A stretch of 64,000 nucleotides of DNA from JBEKYD01 sp052148435. GTDB taxonomy: Bacteria > Acidobacteriota > Terriglobia > Bryobacterales > Bryobacteraceae. Location of the stretch: contig JBKQIF010000151.1 of the NCBI GenBank assembly GCA_052148435.1, forward strand, positions 1 to 64,000, read 5' to 3'. Positions within the stretch are counted from its first letter, which is position 1; each line of letters begins with the position of its first letter. Shown here in pieces: positions 34,741 to 42,700 of the stretch. Under the pieces are notes generated by a model, which saw only the letters and a list, made by a program, of their open reading frames with translations, made no database searches and was not told the DNA's origin. The position numbers were made by a program, and so were the translations under genes.

Positions 34741-35043
34741 TTATGCGGATCCCGACTTCCACCCGAGCGACACTTCAAAGCCGGCCGTGGTCTTCGCCCG
34801 CGCGATCAAGACTCCGGCCTCCGCTTCCAGGTCGAGCGAGAACTTGAGTTCCACCTCATTGAGCCGCCAGCCCGGCTGCTTCTGTTCGAAATGGTCGAGA
34901 TGCTTGCTCAGCCGGTCGGCAATCTCCTGGAGGCTTTGGCCGATTTCGTCGATCCGACCCATAAAGGCCTCGGGAACGGCGGGTTTGGCGCTCAGATCGC
35001 CGCGCGCGCCCTTGGGCCTGACTTCCACTAAGATCTCAGCCAT
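34741..35043 (-). CDS. Trypsin-co-occurring domain 1 (Trypco1) protein
   Basis: Small protein of 100 residues: MAEILVEVRP at the N-terminus, a helical middle (DEIGQSLQEIADRLSKHL), then the signature beta segment VELKFSLDLEAEAGVLIARA followed by TTAGFEVSLGWK. This matches the Trypco1/CU044_2847-type family, which is repeatedly found beside trypsin-like and STAND NTPase proteins in predicted conflict systems. It is the first gene of a two-gene operon with the 954-residue protease-NTPase, 21 bp apart. Its role is unknown; it may be a regulator, substrate or effector of the protease. Confidence 0.85.
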   Translation of the reverse strand: MAEILVEVRPKGARGDLSAKPAVPEAFMGRIDEIGQSLQEIADRLSKHLDHFEQKQPGWRLNEVELKFSLDLEAEAGVLIARAKTTAGFEVSLGWKSGSA

Positions 35044-35058
35044 AGACTTGAGATGCTA

Positions 35059-35193
35059 TCACACGGGGCCATCACGCAGCGGCGCGGGCACCATCGAAAC
35101 CGGTAGAACGAAGCGCTGCGGATTGGTTTGCGGCCTGGCGTGGGAGAGGTGCTTGTCGAACCAGTCGAAGTCGCGTCGCGATTTCGAGCAGGG
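35059..35193 (-). pseudogene. C-terminal remnant, possibly of an S9-type peptidase
   Basis: The minus-strand frame reads CSKSRRDFDWFDKHLSHA and ends VLPVSMVPAPLRDGPV at a stop at 35059. RRDFDWFDKHL resembles the end of prolyl oligopeptidase-type hydrolases. Only about 45 residues are recognisable and the catalytic part is gone, so the family call is weak. Confidence 0.4.
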
Positions 35194-35280
35194 CATGAAC
35201 CGAGGAGCTGCGGTTTCACATCGAACAATACACGGACGACCTGGCGCGCTCCGGCCTGCCTCGGCAAGAAGCGGCGCGGC

Positions 35281-35487
35281 GGAAAGCGGGTGGGACGGCC
35301 TGGAAAGCGGGTGGGAAAGCGGGTGGGACGGCCTGAACTAATACCTTTTCATCCGTTTGAAAAGGGGACGGAGCAGACTGGCACATTACCCCAAATCGTC
35401 GGCCGACGATAGCAGGCAGCCAATCCCAAAGTGCAAGTTCAGGCCGTCCCGTTTTCGCCAACCGTTTTCGCCAGTTCAGGCCGTCCC
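35281..35487. repeat. Tandem and inverted GGGACGGCC repeats
   Basis: The unit GGAAAGCGGGTGGGACGGCC occurs at 35281 and again in altered form up to 35338. The 14-mer GGGACGGCCTGAAC at 35325-35338 is matched by its exact reverse complement GTTCAGGCCGTCCC at 35437-35450 and again at 35474-35487, each followed by CGTTTTCGCC. The arms are about 100 bp apart, so a large cruciform or long stem is possible. Confidence 0.7.
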
Positions 35488-35641
35488 GTTTTCGCCCCAC
35501 AGAGCAGCAGAGCCGCAACCAAGGCTCCGGGCTGTCTTCGCGTTCCCGCGGAGCACGACAGGCCATGCTAACTCAGAAGGCGGCACTGGGGGAAAACTGA
35601 GTGGCATTGGGTTCCCAACCCGCCCCACGGCTTCTGGCCGC

Positions 35642-35664
35642 TGGTGGGGCGGTCCGCCCCACCA
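35642..35664 (-). terminator. Hairpin just after cbiO (GTGGGGC repeat family, copy 2)
   Basis: TGGTGGGGCGG and CCGCCCCACCA pair almost without a loop, 5 bp beyond the cbiO stop. It could end the cbiMQO transcript, though no T run follows on the minus strand. Compared with the copy at 21296, two stem positions differ on both sides and still pair. Confidence 0.45.
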
Positions 35665-35668
35665 AGCG

Positions 35669-36469
35669 TCACTCCTGGCGGGGGTGAAGGTGGGAGTGGG
35701 AATGGGTTTCGCCGGAGGGGTGGTGGTGGCGGTGGGCGTGCACCAGGTTGGTGCGTTCCAGGAGCGCGCGGTCGGCCAGCACTTCGGCCGGAGTTCCTTC
35801 ACCGGCGACGCGGCCGCGATCGAGGACGTAGCAGCGGTCGGCGATATCGGCCAGATCGCCGAGGTCGTGAGTGGCGGTGATGACGGATTTGGCGCCGCCG
35901 CCCCACTCGATCAGCAAGTCGATGAGCTGGCTCTGGCTGCGCGGATCGAGGGAGCCGAGGGGCTCGTCCAGGAGCAGGACGGCCGGGTCGAGCACCAGCA
36001 CGCTGGCCAGCGCCACGCGCTTCTTTTCGCCGCCGGAGAGGCGGTGGGGCACGCGGTCCTTGAGGTGCGAGAGGCGCAGGCGCTCCAGGATTTCGGCGAC
36101 GCGCTGGCGGACTTCGGACTTGGGCCAACGGAGCTGCAGCGGAGCGAAGGCCACTTCGTCGAAGACGGTGGGGTTGAACAGTTGCACGTCGGGGTTCTGA
36201 AACACCAGGCCCACCTGGCGGCGGAAGCGGAAGGCGAACCGGTCGTCGGCGAAGCGTTCTTCGGTCAGCTCTTCGCCGCGGAACCGGACGGCGCCGGACT
36301 GGGGGAAGTACAGGCCGTCGAGGAGGCGCAGCAGGGTGGACTTGCCGGAGCCGTTGGCGCCCACCAGCGCCACGCGGCTGCCCTCGGGAAAGGCGAGGCT
36401 CAGGTTGTCGAGCGCGGCCAGGCTGTCATAGCGGTAAGTGAGCTTGGCGACCTCAAATAGCATGGTCAT
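35669..36469 (-). CDS. cbiO: Cobalt/nickel ECF transporter ATPase CbiO
   Basis: ABC ATPase of about 266 residues from MTMLFEVAKL at 36469 (36463 is an alternative). It has Walker A GANGSGKST near residue 36, the Q-loop VFQNPDVQLF, signature LSGGEKKRVALAS and Walker B LLLDEPLGSLD with the H-loop THDLGD. The C-terminus is His-rich (HAHRHHHPSGETHSHSHLH), unusual for the ATPase itself and fitting a transition-metal role. It powers the CbiMQ module encoded upstream. A hairpin repeat separates it from cbiQ. Confidence 0.92.
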   Translation of the reverse strand: MTMLFEVAKLTYRYDSLAALDNLSLAFPEGSRVALVGANGSGKSTLLRLLDGLYFPQSGAVRFRGEELTEERFADDRFAFRFRRQVGLVFQNPDVQLFNPTVFDEVAFAPLQLRWPKSEVRQRVAEILERLRLSHLKDRVPHRLSGGEKKRVALASVLVLDPAVLLLDEPLGSLDPRSQSQLIDLLIEWGGGAKSVITATHDLGDLADIADRCYVLDRGRVAGEGTPAEVLADRALLERTNLVHAHRHHHPSGETHSHSHLHPRQE

Positions 36470-36501
36470 ATTGGGTGGGCAGTGGGGTGGTGGCCACGGG
36501 C

Positions 36502-36529
36502 GACAGACCACGGAATACGACGGTCTGTC
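36502..36529. repeat. Hairpin repeat of the GACAGACGA family, copy 2
   Basis: GACAGACC and GGTCTGTC form an 8-bp stem, followed by TGTCCCACTG. It lies between cbiQ and cbiO, inside an apparent operon. Relative to copies at 19771 and 39567 the innermost pair is C-G instead of G-C, a compensatory change. Confidence 0.7.
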
Positions 36530-36556
36530 CCACTGCGGCTGGATAGGTCATCGGGG

Positions 36557-37390
36557 TCACCGGCCCGCCCAGACAGCGGCGGCGGCCAGGCCGGCAAAGG
36601 CGGCCAGGGCGAGCCAATCGGCGGCGGTCATGCGGAAGTCGTCGAGCAGGTAAACTTCGCCGCGGAAGCCGCGCGCCTGCATGGCGAGGTAGACGTCGCC
36701 ACCCAATTGGAGGGTGCGGCCGAGCAGCACTCCGGCGCTGGCAACCGCCATGCGGCGGCGGTCGCCCGAGGTGAGCTGGCCCACGGTGCGGCTCTGGCGC
36801 GATTCGAACATTTCGTGCGCGGTTTCGACTAAGAGCAGAATATAGCGCGACGTCATCCCTAGCACCACGACGAATACCACCGGCACGCGGAAGATGCGCA
36901 GGGCTTTCAAAACGTGCATCCAGGGTGTGGTGAGCACCAGCAGCAAAGCCAGGGTAGCGGCCGTCTCCGCTCGCAGCACCAGGAAGGCGGCCGTGGTCGC
37001 TCCCGGCGCGGTTACGGCCCAGCCGAGGGCGGGAATGCGATAGAGCGGCGGACCGGGCGTGAGAAAAAGGGCAGGCAGGGCGACGGCGCCGGTGAAGAAC
37101 AGGGCGGCGATCCAGACGCGCGCGGCGAGCAGGCGGATGGGGATGAGCGAGAGGGCGGCCAGCAGGACCGCCAGGGCGAGGATGGCGGCAATTACGCTCA
37201 GCCGGGTGGCCAGCACGCTGACCAGAATGAGCGCGAACAGGCCGGCCACTTTCACTCGTGGATCGAGCGATTGCAGCACTCCCCCGCGGCGCACCGAATC
37301 CTCGGCCTCGAGGGTACGCTCGATAACCTGGTAGAGCCCCTCGATGGTGTGCTCGACGAAACCGCGGCGGCGCCGGTGGGCGGCGCTCAT
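36557..37390 (-). CDS. cbiQ: Cobalt/nickel ECF transporter transmembrane protein CbiQ
   Basis: Integral membrane protein of about 277 residues starting at 37390 (MSAAHRRRRGFVEHT). It has about five to six hydrophobic segments (FALILVSVLATRLSVIAAIL and AAFLVLRAETAATLALLLVL among them). The EcfT-type signatures are MHVLKALRIFRVPVVFV and ESRQSRTVGQL near the coupling helices. The start overlaps the cbiM stop by 4 bp (ATGA), implying coupled translation. It forms the T component linking CbiM to the CbiO ATPase. Confidence 0.92.
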   Translation of the reverse strand: MSAAHRRRRGFVEHTIEGLYQVIERTLEAEDSVRRGGVLQSLDPRVKVAGLFALILVSVLATRLSVIAAILALAVLLAALSLIPIRLLAARVWIAALFFTGAVALPALFLTPGPPLYRIPALGWAVTAPGATTAAFLVLRAETAATLALLLVLTTPWMHVLKALRIFRVPVVFVVVLGMTSRYILLLVETAHEMFESRQSRTVGQLTSGDRRRMAVASAGVLLGRTLQLGGDVYLAMQARGFRGEVYLLDDFRMTAADWLALAAFAGLAAAAVWAGR

Positions 37391-38454
37391 GTGGGCCGCT
37401 CCGGCCGGTAGCCAGGGCGAAGGAATCTTCCGAAGGCGAGGCAGGCCAGCACGACCAGGCCGGCGCCAAACATGGCGGAGAGCAAATAGCCGAACGCGGC
37501 GCTGCGGATGTACGGGGGAGCGTAGCGGGCGAAGGGCGCGGTCCATAGCGAGGACAGGTGGGCCAGGCCAGCGGGCGCCTGGGCGGGCGCAGCCTGGTGG
37601 AACGACGAGGCCGCGATCTCGCGGCGGGCTGCCGGGTCGGCGTAATCCGAAGCCGCCCACTCGCCCCAGGCCGATCCCGCCGCCAGTATCCCGAGCGGCG
37701 TCAGCACCAGCAACGCGCCGAGGCCGGCCCAAAGGGGACGCAGGGAGACGGCGGAGGCGGTGGCAGGATCGGGCCGGCCGGCGGTCGATTGCAGCAGCGA
37801 GGGGTCGGACTTCTGCAGGAAGGCAACCACGCCGGCCGAAACCACGAACTCGGCCAATCCGGCGATGGTCAGGTGGCCGATCATCATGGCCGGGATCGCC
37901 ACCCGGAGCGGGTAGGGGCAATACAGGGGCGCGCCGGAGGCGGTGCGGTAAAGCAACGGCTGGATGCCGAACTCGATGGCGGCCGCCAGGGCCGAAACGT
38001 TGATGGCGAGGTAGCCCGCGATGCCGGCTGCCAGGGCCCGGCGCGGCGCGGTGAGGGGCGCCCTCGCCGCCAGCAGCCGGTACACGGCGTAGGATACCAG
38101 CGAGCCCACAATGGCCATGTTGAAACAATTGGCGCCGATGGCGGTGATGCCGCCGTCGCCGAAGAATAAAGCCTGAATGACCAAAGCTACCGAAACCGCC
38201 AGCATGGCGGCCCACGGTCCCAGCACCACGCTGGCGAGGCCGACGCCGACCGCGTGTCCGGTAGTCCCCCCGGGCAGCGGCAAGTTGAACATCATCACCA
38301 CGAAGGAAAACGCCGCAAACAGCGAGAGCAAGGGGACGAGTCGCGTCTGCAGCGCCTTTTTCACCCGCTGGACGGCCACGTACCAGAACGGCGCCGCGCC
38401 GGCATAGAGCGCCGCGCAGGTGGCCGGGCTCAGGTATCCATCCGGTATGTGCAT
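37387..38454 (-). CDS. cbiM: Cobalt/nickel transport protein CbiM with CbiN/PDGLE-like C-terminal domain
   Basis: Protein of about 355 residues. The start at 38454 gives the invariant N-terminus MHIPDGYLSP, where Met1 and His2 help bind the metal in this family. CbiM motifs follow: FNLPLPGGTTGHAVG near residue 55 and FFGDGGITAIGANCFNMA near 97. From about 235 an extra region with two hydrophobic segments resembles the CbiN/PDGLE part, so the substrate module is a fusion. Cobalt or nickel cannot be separated by sequence. There is no room for a cobalamin riboswitch upstream. Confidence 0.92.
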   Translation of the reverse strand: MHIPDGYLSPATCAALYAGAAPFWYVAVQRVKKALQTRLVPLLSLFAAFSFVVMMFNLPLPGGTTGHAVGVGLASVVLGPWAAMLAVSVALVIQALFFGDGGITAIGANCFNMAIVGSLVSYAVYRLLAARAPLTAPRRALAAGIAGYLAINVSALAAAIEFGIQPLLYRTASGAPLYCPYPLRVAIPAMMIGHLTIAGLAEFVVSAGVVAFLQKSDPSLLQSTAGRPDPATASAVSLRPLWAGLGALLVLTPLGILAAGSAWGEWAASDYADPAARREIAASSFHQAAPAQAPAGLAHLSSLWTAPFARYAPPYIRSAAFGYLLSAMFGAGLVVLACLAFGRFLRPGYRPERPT

Positions 38455-38476
38455 GTTCCCTGGAACTCCAGTGTAG

Positions 38477-38495
38477 TACGATTGGCGGAATCGTA
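38477..38495. promoter_or_regulatory. Inverted repeat upstream of cbiM, possible operator
   Basis: TACGATT and AATCGTA form a perfect 7-bp inverted repeat with a 5-bp spacer, 22 bp before the cbiM start. A second small palindrome (CTGGAACTCCAG, 38460-38471) lies between it and the gene. Position and symmetry suit a regulator site for the metal transporter operon. No known NikR, Zur or cobalamin motif is matched. Confidence 0.35.
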
Positions 38496-38533
38496 GCACG
38501 TGGAGGGGATCAGCGTTCAGCCCAAGAGCGGTG

Positions 38534-39529
38534 TCAGCCCACCCGGATTACGACTTTTCCCATGGGGCCTTCGCCGAGGCGCGTGAAAGCGGCTTTCAGA
38601 TCTTCAAAGGCGAAAACCCGGTCGATTACGGGGCGGCGATCGATGGAGCGCAGGCGGCTGACGATTTCTTTCCATGCGGCTTGGGCCTCGGGCGGCGAAT
38701 AGGAGCCCACCGACACGCCGCCGATGCGATTGCGGCGGAAAAACAGGGTTGCGGTGTTGAACTCCGGGACGGCGCCGGCGCCGCGTCCCACCACGCTGAT
38801 TCGGCCGCGATTGCCAAGCATGGCGACAAGCTGGTTGAAAAGCGGGCCGCCGACGTTGTCCACGGCCAGGTCCACTTTAGCGGGCGCCAGGGCCGTGGCA
38901 ACTTTCCTGCGCAGATCCGGATCGGCCGGGTCGAAGACAAAATCGGCGCCCAGTTGGAGCAGGCGGGCGCCTTTTTCGGCGCTGCGGGACAATGCCGCCA
39001 CGCGCAATCCCATGGAGCGGGCCAGCAGAACGGCGGCCACGCCGACGCCGCCCGAAGCGCCGGTGACCAGCGCTGTCGATCCGTCCAGCGGCGGCGCCGG
39101 CGGATCGCTCCACTGGGTGAGTGCCTGCCAGGCAGTGAGAAAAGTCAGCGGCGCGGCGGCCATCTCTTCCAAGGTCCAGCCTTCGGGCACCGGCGCCACG
39201 CTTGCGACGGGAACGGCAACCAGCTCGGCCAGCGTTCCCCATCTCTCCACGCCGGCGTCGCAGCGCAGGATGCCCACAGTCTCGCCCACTCGCCGCTCGG
39301 CGACGCCTTCGCCCACGGCAACCACTTCCCCCACGCCGTCGCGGCCGAGCACGTGCGGCAGGGCGGGCTTGGCGGGGTACAGCGCCTGCGCCAGGAAGGC
39401 GTCGGCCGGGTTCAACGCCGCGAAACGCACGCGCAGCACTACCTCTCCGGGACCGCACCGGGGCGGGGCGGCCTGCCCCAGCCGGAGCTTGTCTATACCG
39501 TCGTAGGAATCGAGCAACCATGCGCGCAT
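38534..39529 (-). CDS. Zinc-type alcohol dehydrogenase-like / NADPH:quinone oxidoreductase
   Basis: Medium-chain dehydrogenase/reductase of about 331 residues from 39529 (MRAWLLDSYDG); the frame upstream of that runs into a hairpin repeat. It has GEVVLRVRFAALNPADAF near residue 27, VLGRDGVGEVVAVGEGV near 62, and the coenzyme motif ASGGVGVAAV near 150. The zinc-ligand Cys residues of true alcohol dehydrogenases are absent, placing it in the quinone oxidoreductase group. The substrate is unknown. It runs in the same direction as cbiM but is separated by about 80 bp. Confidence 0.86.
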   Translation of the reverse strand: MRAWLLDSYDGIDKLRLGQAAPPRCGPGEVVLRVRFAALNPADAFLAQALYPAKPALPHVLGRDGVGEVVAVGEGVAERRVGETVGILRCDAGVERWGTLAELVAVPVASVAPVPEGWTLEEMAAAPLTFLTAWQALTQWSDPPAPPLDGSTALVTGASGGVGVAAVLLARSMGLRVAALSRSAEKGARLLQLGADFVFDPADPDLRRKVATALAPAKVDLAVDNVGGPLFNQLVAMLGNRGRISVVGRGAGAVPEFNTATLFFRRNRIGGVSVGSYSPPEAQAAWKEIVSRLRSIDRRPVIDRVFAFEDLKAAFTRLGEGPMGKVVIRVG

Positions 39530-39566
39530 AAGTCTATTGTCGCGCGCGGACGCCGGCGGCGAGCAT

Positions 39567-39600
39567 GACAGACGACAAAAGACGATCGTCTGTCCCACTG
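39567..39600. repeat. Hairpin repeat of the GACAGACGA family, copy 3
   Basis: GACAGACGA and TCGTCTGTC pair around CAAAAGACGA-type sequence, with the tail TGTCCCACTG. It lies in the divergent gap between the oxidoreductase and the RND efflux operon. Confidence 0.75.
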
Positions 39601-39739
39601 GCGCTACGACGGTAGCCCGAAAGAGTTAGACCCGCGATAAGTCCCGAATCGTCCAAAGAATCCTGAAGTTCGATAGAATTGAATATCAGTGAAGGTCCTT
39701 TCCGCGCCGCGATAGCGCCTGGCCTAATCATAATTCTGC

Positions 39740-42700
39740 ATGTGGATCGTCAAACTAGCTCTTCGCCGTCCTTACACGTTTGTGGTGATGGCGCTGCTGA
39801 TCGCCATCCTCGGGGTCGCTTCCATCGTCACCATGCCGGTCGATATCTTTCCGTATATCGACATCCCGGTGGTCAGCATCGTTTGGAGCTATACCGGCCT
39901 TACGCCCGAAGAGATGGAAAAGCGCATGATCACCGTCTTCGAGCGCTCCCTGACCACTACCGTGAACGACATCGAGCACATCGAATCGCAGTCCTATAGC
40001 GGCGTGGCGGTGACCCGCGTGTACTTCCAACCGAATGCAAAGGTGGAAATGGCGCTGGCGCAGGTGACGGCTCAATCGCAAACCCTGCTGCGCATCTTCC
40101 CGCCCGGCACCACCCCTCCCAGCATCATCAAATACGACGCTTCGAGCGTGCCCATTCTGCAGCTTGCCCTGGGAAGCAAGACCCTCAGCGAACAGCAATT
40201 GTTCGACCTGGGCCTGAACTATATCCGCACCCAGCTTGCCACCGTCCGGGGCGCGGCGGTGCCGCTTCCCTACGGCGGCAAATTCCGTTCCGTAATGGTG
40301 GATTTGATTCCCGACCAGCTTTACGCCAAGGGCCTGTCGCCGGTGGACGTGTCGAACCTGCTGGGCAACCAGAACCTGATTCTCCCCGCGGGCGACGCCA
40401 AGATCGGCCCCACGGACTATCAGGTGCGGCTGAACACCAGCCCGCGCGTGCTGGCGGATATGAACAATCTGCCGCTGAAGATCGTGAACGGCGCGCCCAT
40501 CTACGTCCGCGACGTGGCCCAGGTGCGCGACGGTTATAACGTCCAGACGTCGATCGTGCGCACCAACGGAACGCGCGGCGCGCTGGTGACGGTTCTGCGT
40601 AGCGGGCAGGCCTCTACGTTGGCGGTGGTGAACGCGGTGAAGGCGGCCCTGCCCAGGATTCTGGCCGGCCTGCCCGCGGCGCTCGAAGTCCGCCAATTGT
40701 TCGATCAATCGCTGTTCGTGCGGGCGGCCATCAACGGGGTGGTGCGCGAAGCGGTGACGGCCGCGTGCCTGACCGGACTGATGATCCTGATCTTTCTGGG
40801 AAGCTGGCGCAGCACCGTCATCGTCTGCATTTCGATTCCCCTGTCGATCCTGGTTTCGCTCATCATGCTGGGCCTGATGGGCCACACCATCAACGTGATG
40901 ACGCTGGGCGGGCTGGCGCTGGCGGTCGGCATCCTGGTGGACGACGCCACCGTGGAAATCGAAAACACGCACCGCAATATGGGCATGAAGAAGCCGCTGG
41001 TGCGCGCGGTGCTCGATGGCGCGCAGCAGATTGCCGCGCCGGCCTTCGTTTCCACCCTCGCCATCTGCATCGTCTTCGTGCCGGTGCTCATGCTCACCGG
41101 CGCGGCCAGATACCTGTTCACGCCGCTGGCCGAAGCGGTGGTGTTCGCCATGCTGGCTTCCTATCTTCTTTCGCGAACCCTGATTCCCAACATGGTGCAT
41201 TACATGTTGAAGCCGGAGCTGAAGCTTTACGAGCAGGGGGAGCACGGCGAATCGGCGGGCGGCACCGGCCCCATCTGGAAGACGCACTACGCTTTCAGCC
41301 GGCGATTCGAACGGATGCGGACCTCCTATACCGGCCAACTGGACTGGTGCCTGAACCATCGCGCGCCGGTGCTGATTTGCTTTGCCGTATTTGTGGCGCT
41401 TTCGCTCGGCCTGGCCGGTTTCATCGGGCGCGATTTCTTTCCCACGGTGGATTCCGGGCTGATGCGCCTGCACGCGCGGGCGACTTCGGGCACGCGCATC
41501 GAGCAGACCGAAGTGTTGTTCCAGGATATCGAGCGCGAGATTCGCGCAGAGATCCCGCCGGCGGAAATCGACACCATTATCGACAACATCGGCGTTCCCA
41601 ACGGCGGTTTCAACCTGGCATTCGGCGATAACCCGACCCTGGGCGTGGCCGATGGCGACATCCTGATCTCACTCAAGCAGGACGAACACGGCCCCACCGC
41701 CGGGTATACCGACCGGCTGCGCCAGCGCCTGCGCCAGCGCTTCCCTGAAGCCGTGTTCTATTTCGAGGCCGCCAACATCACCAACCAGATTCTCAACTTC
41801 GGTCTGCCGGCGCCCATCGACGTACAGGTGGTGGGGCGCACGCCGGCGGTCAATTACCAGATCGCCAGCCAGTTGCGCGACCGCATCGCGCGCATCCCGG
41901 GCGCGGTGGACGTGCATATCCACCAGGTGGTCGACTGGCCCACCATCGATATCAACGTGGACCGCAACAAGGCCGGCTACGTCGGTCTGACCGAAAAGGA
42001 CGTCAGCAACAGCCTGCTGGTGTCGCTGGCTTCGAGCGGGCAGGTGGCGCCGACCCAATGGCTGGACTGGAAAACCGGCGTGAGCTATTCGGTGTCCGTC
42101 CAGACGCCGCAGTACAAAATGAATTCGCTGCGCGCGTTGATGGCTACGCCGATCGCGGTTGCGAGCGGCGCCATGAATTCCACCACGCAAACTTCGATCG
42201 CCGGCGCGGGCGATGCGACGCTCTCCTCGGTGGGCGCCGGTCCGTCGCAGTCCTCGGCCGCTTACGGCAACCCGGGGGCATCCGATGCCGGCCCGCAATT
42301 GCTGTCCAACCTGGCCGCCTCGGCCCGCGGCGTAGCTCCGGAGATCATCAACCATTACAACGTGCAGCCGGTATTCGACGTTTACGCCAACATCGACCGC
42401 CGCGACCTGGGCGCGGTGGGCGACGCAGTGGACCGCATTGTCGCCGACGCCTCCAAGCGGCTTCCGCAGGGGACGACTATCGATGTGCGCGGCCAGATCG
42501 CCACCATGCAAAGCTCGTTCTACCGGCTGGGCCTGGGCATGATATTTGCGGTGGTTCTGGTCTACCTGCTGATGGTGGTGAACTTTCAATCGTGGCTGGA
42601 CCCGTTTATCATCTTGATGGCGTTGCCGGGAGCGCTGGCCGGCATCGTGTGGATGCTGTTCCTGACCCAGACCACCTTCAGCGTTCCGTCGCTGATGGGA

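Larger units (their letters stand above)
35044..35668. other. Gap with gene remnant and repeats upstream of the Trypco1 operon
   Basis: 625 bp between the Trypco1 gene and cbiO without an intact gene. It contains a C-terminal peptidase-like remnant (35059-35193), tandem and inverted GGGACGGCC repeats (35281-35487), a sequence TTTGAAAAGGGGACGG at 35356 and a hairpin next to the cbiO stop. The promoter of the conflict operon should lie just upstream of 35043, overlapping the remnant. Confidence 0.5.

Noticed and set aside
38455..38533. Cobalamin riboswitch upstream of cbiM
   Set aside because: The gap to the neighbouring gene is about 80 bp, far too short, and no B12-box-like sequence is present.
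39755..41473. Long minus-strand open frame under the RND transporter gene
   Set aside because: His/Arg/Gln-rich shadow of the transporter's codons; the sense strand carries clear RND motifs.
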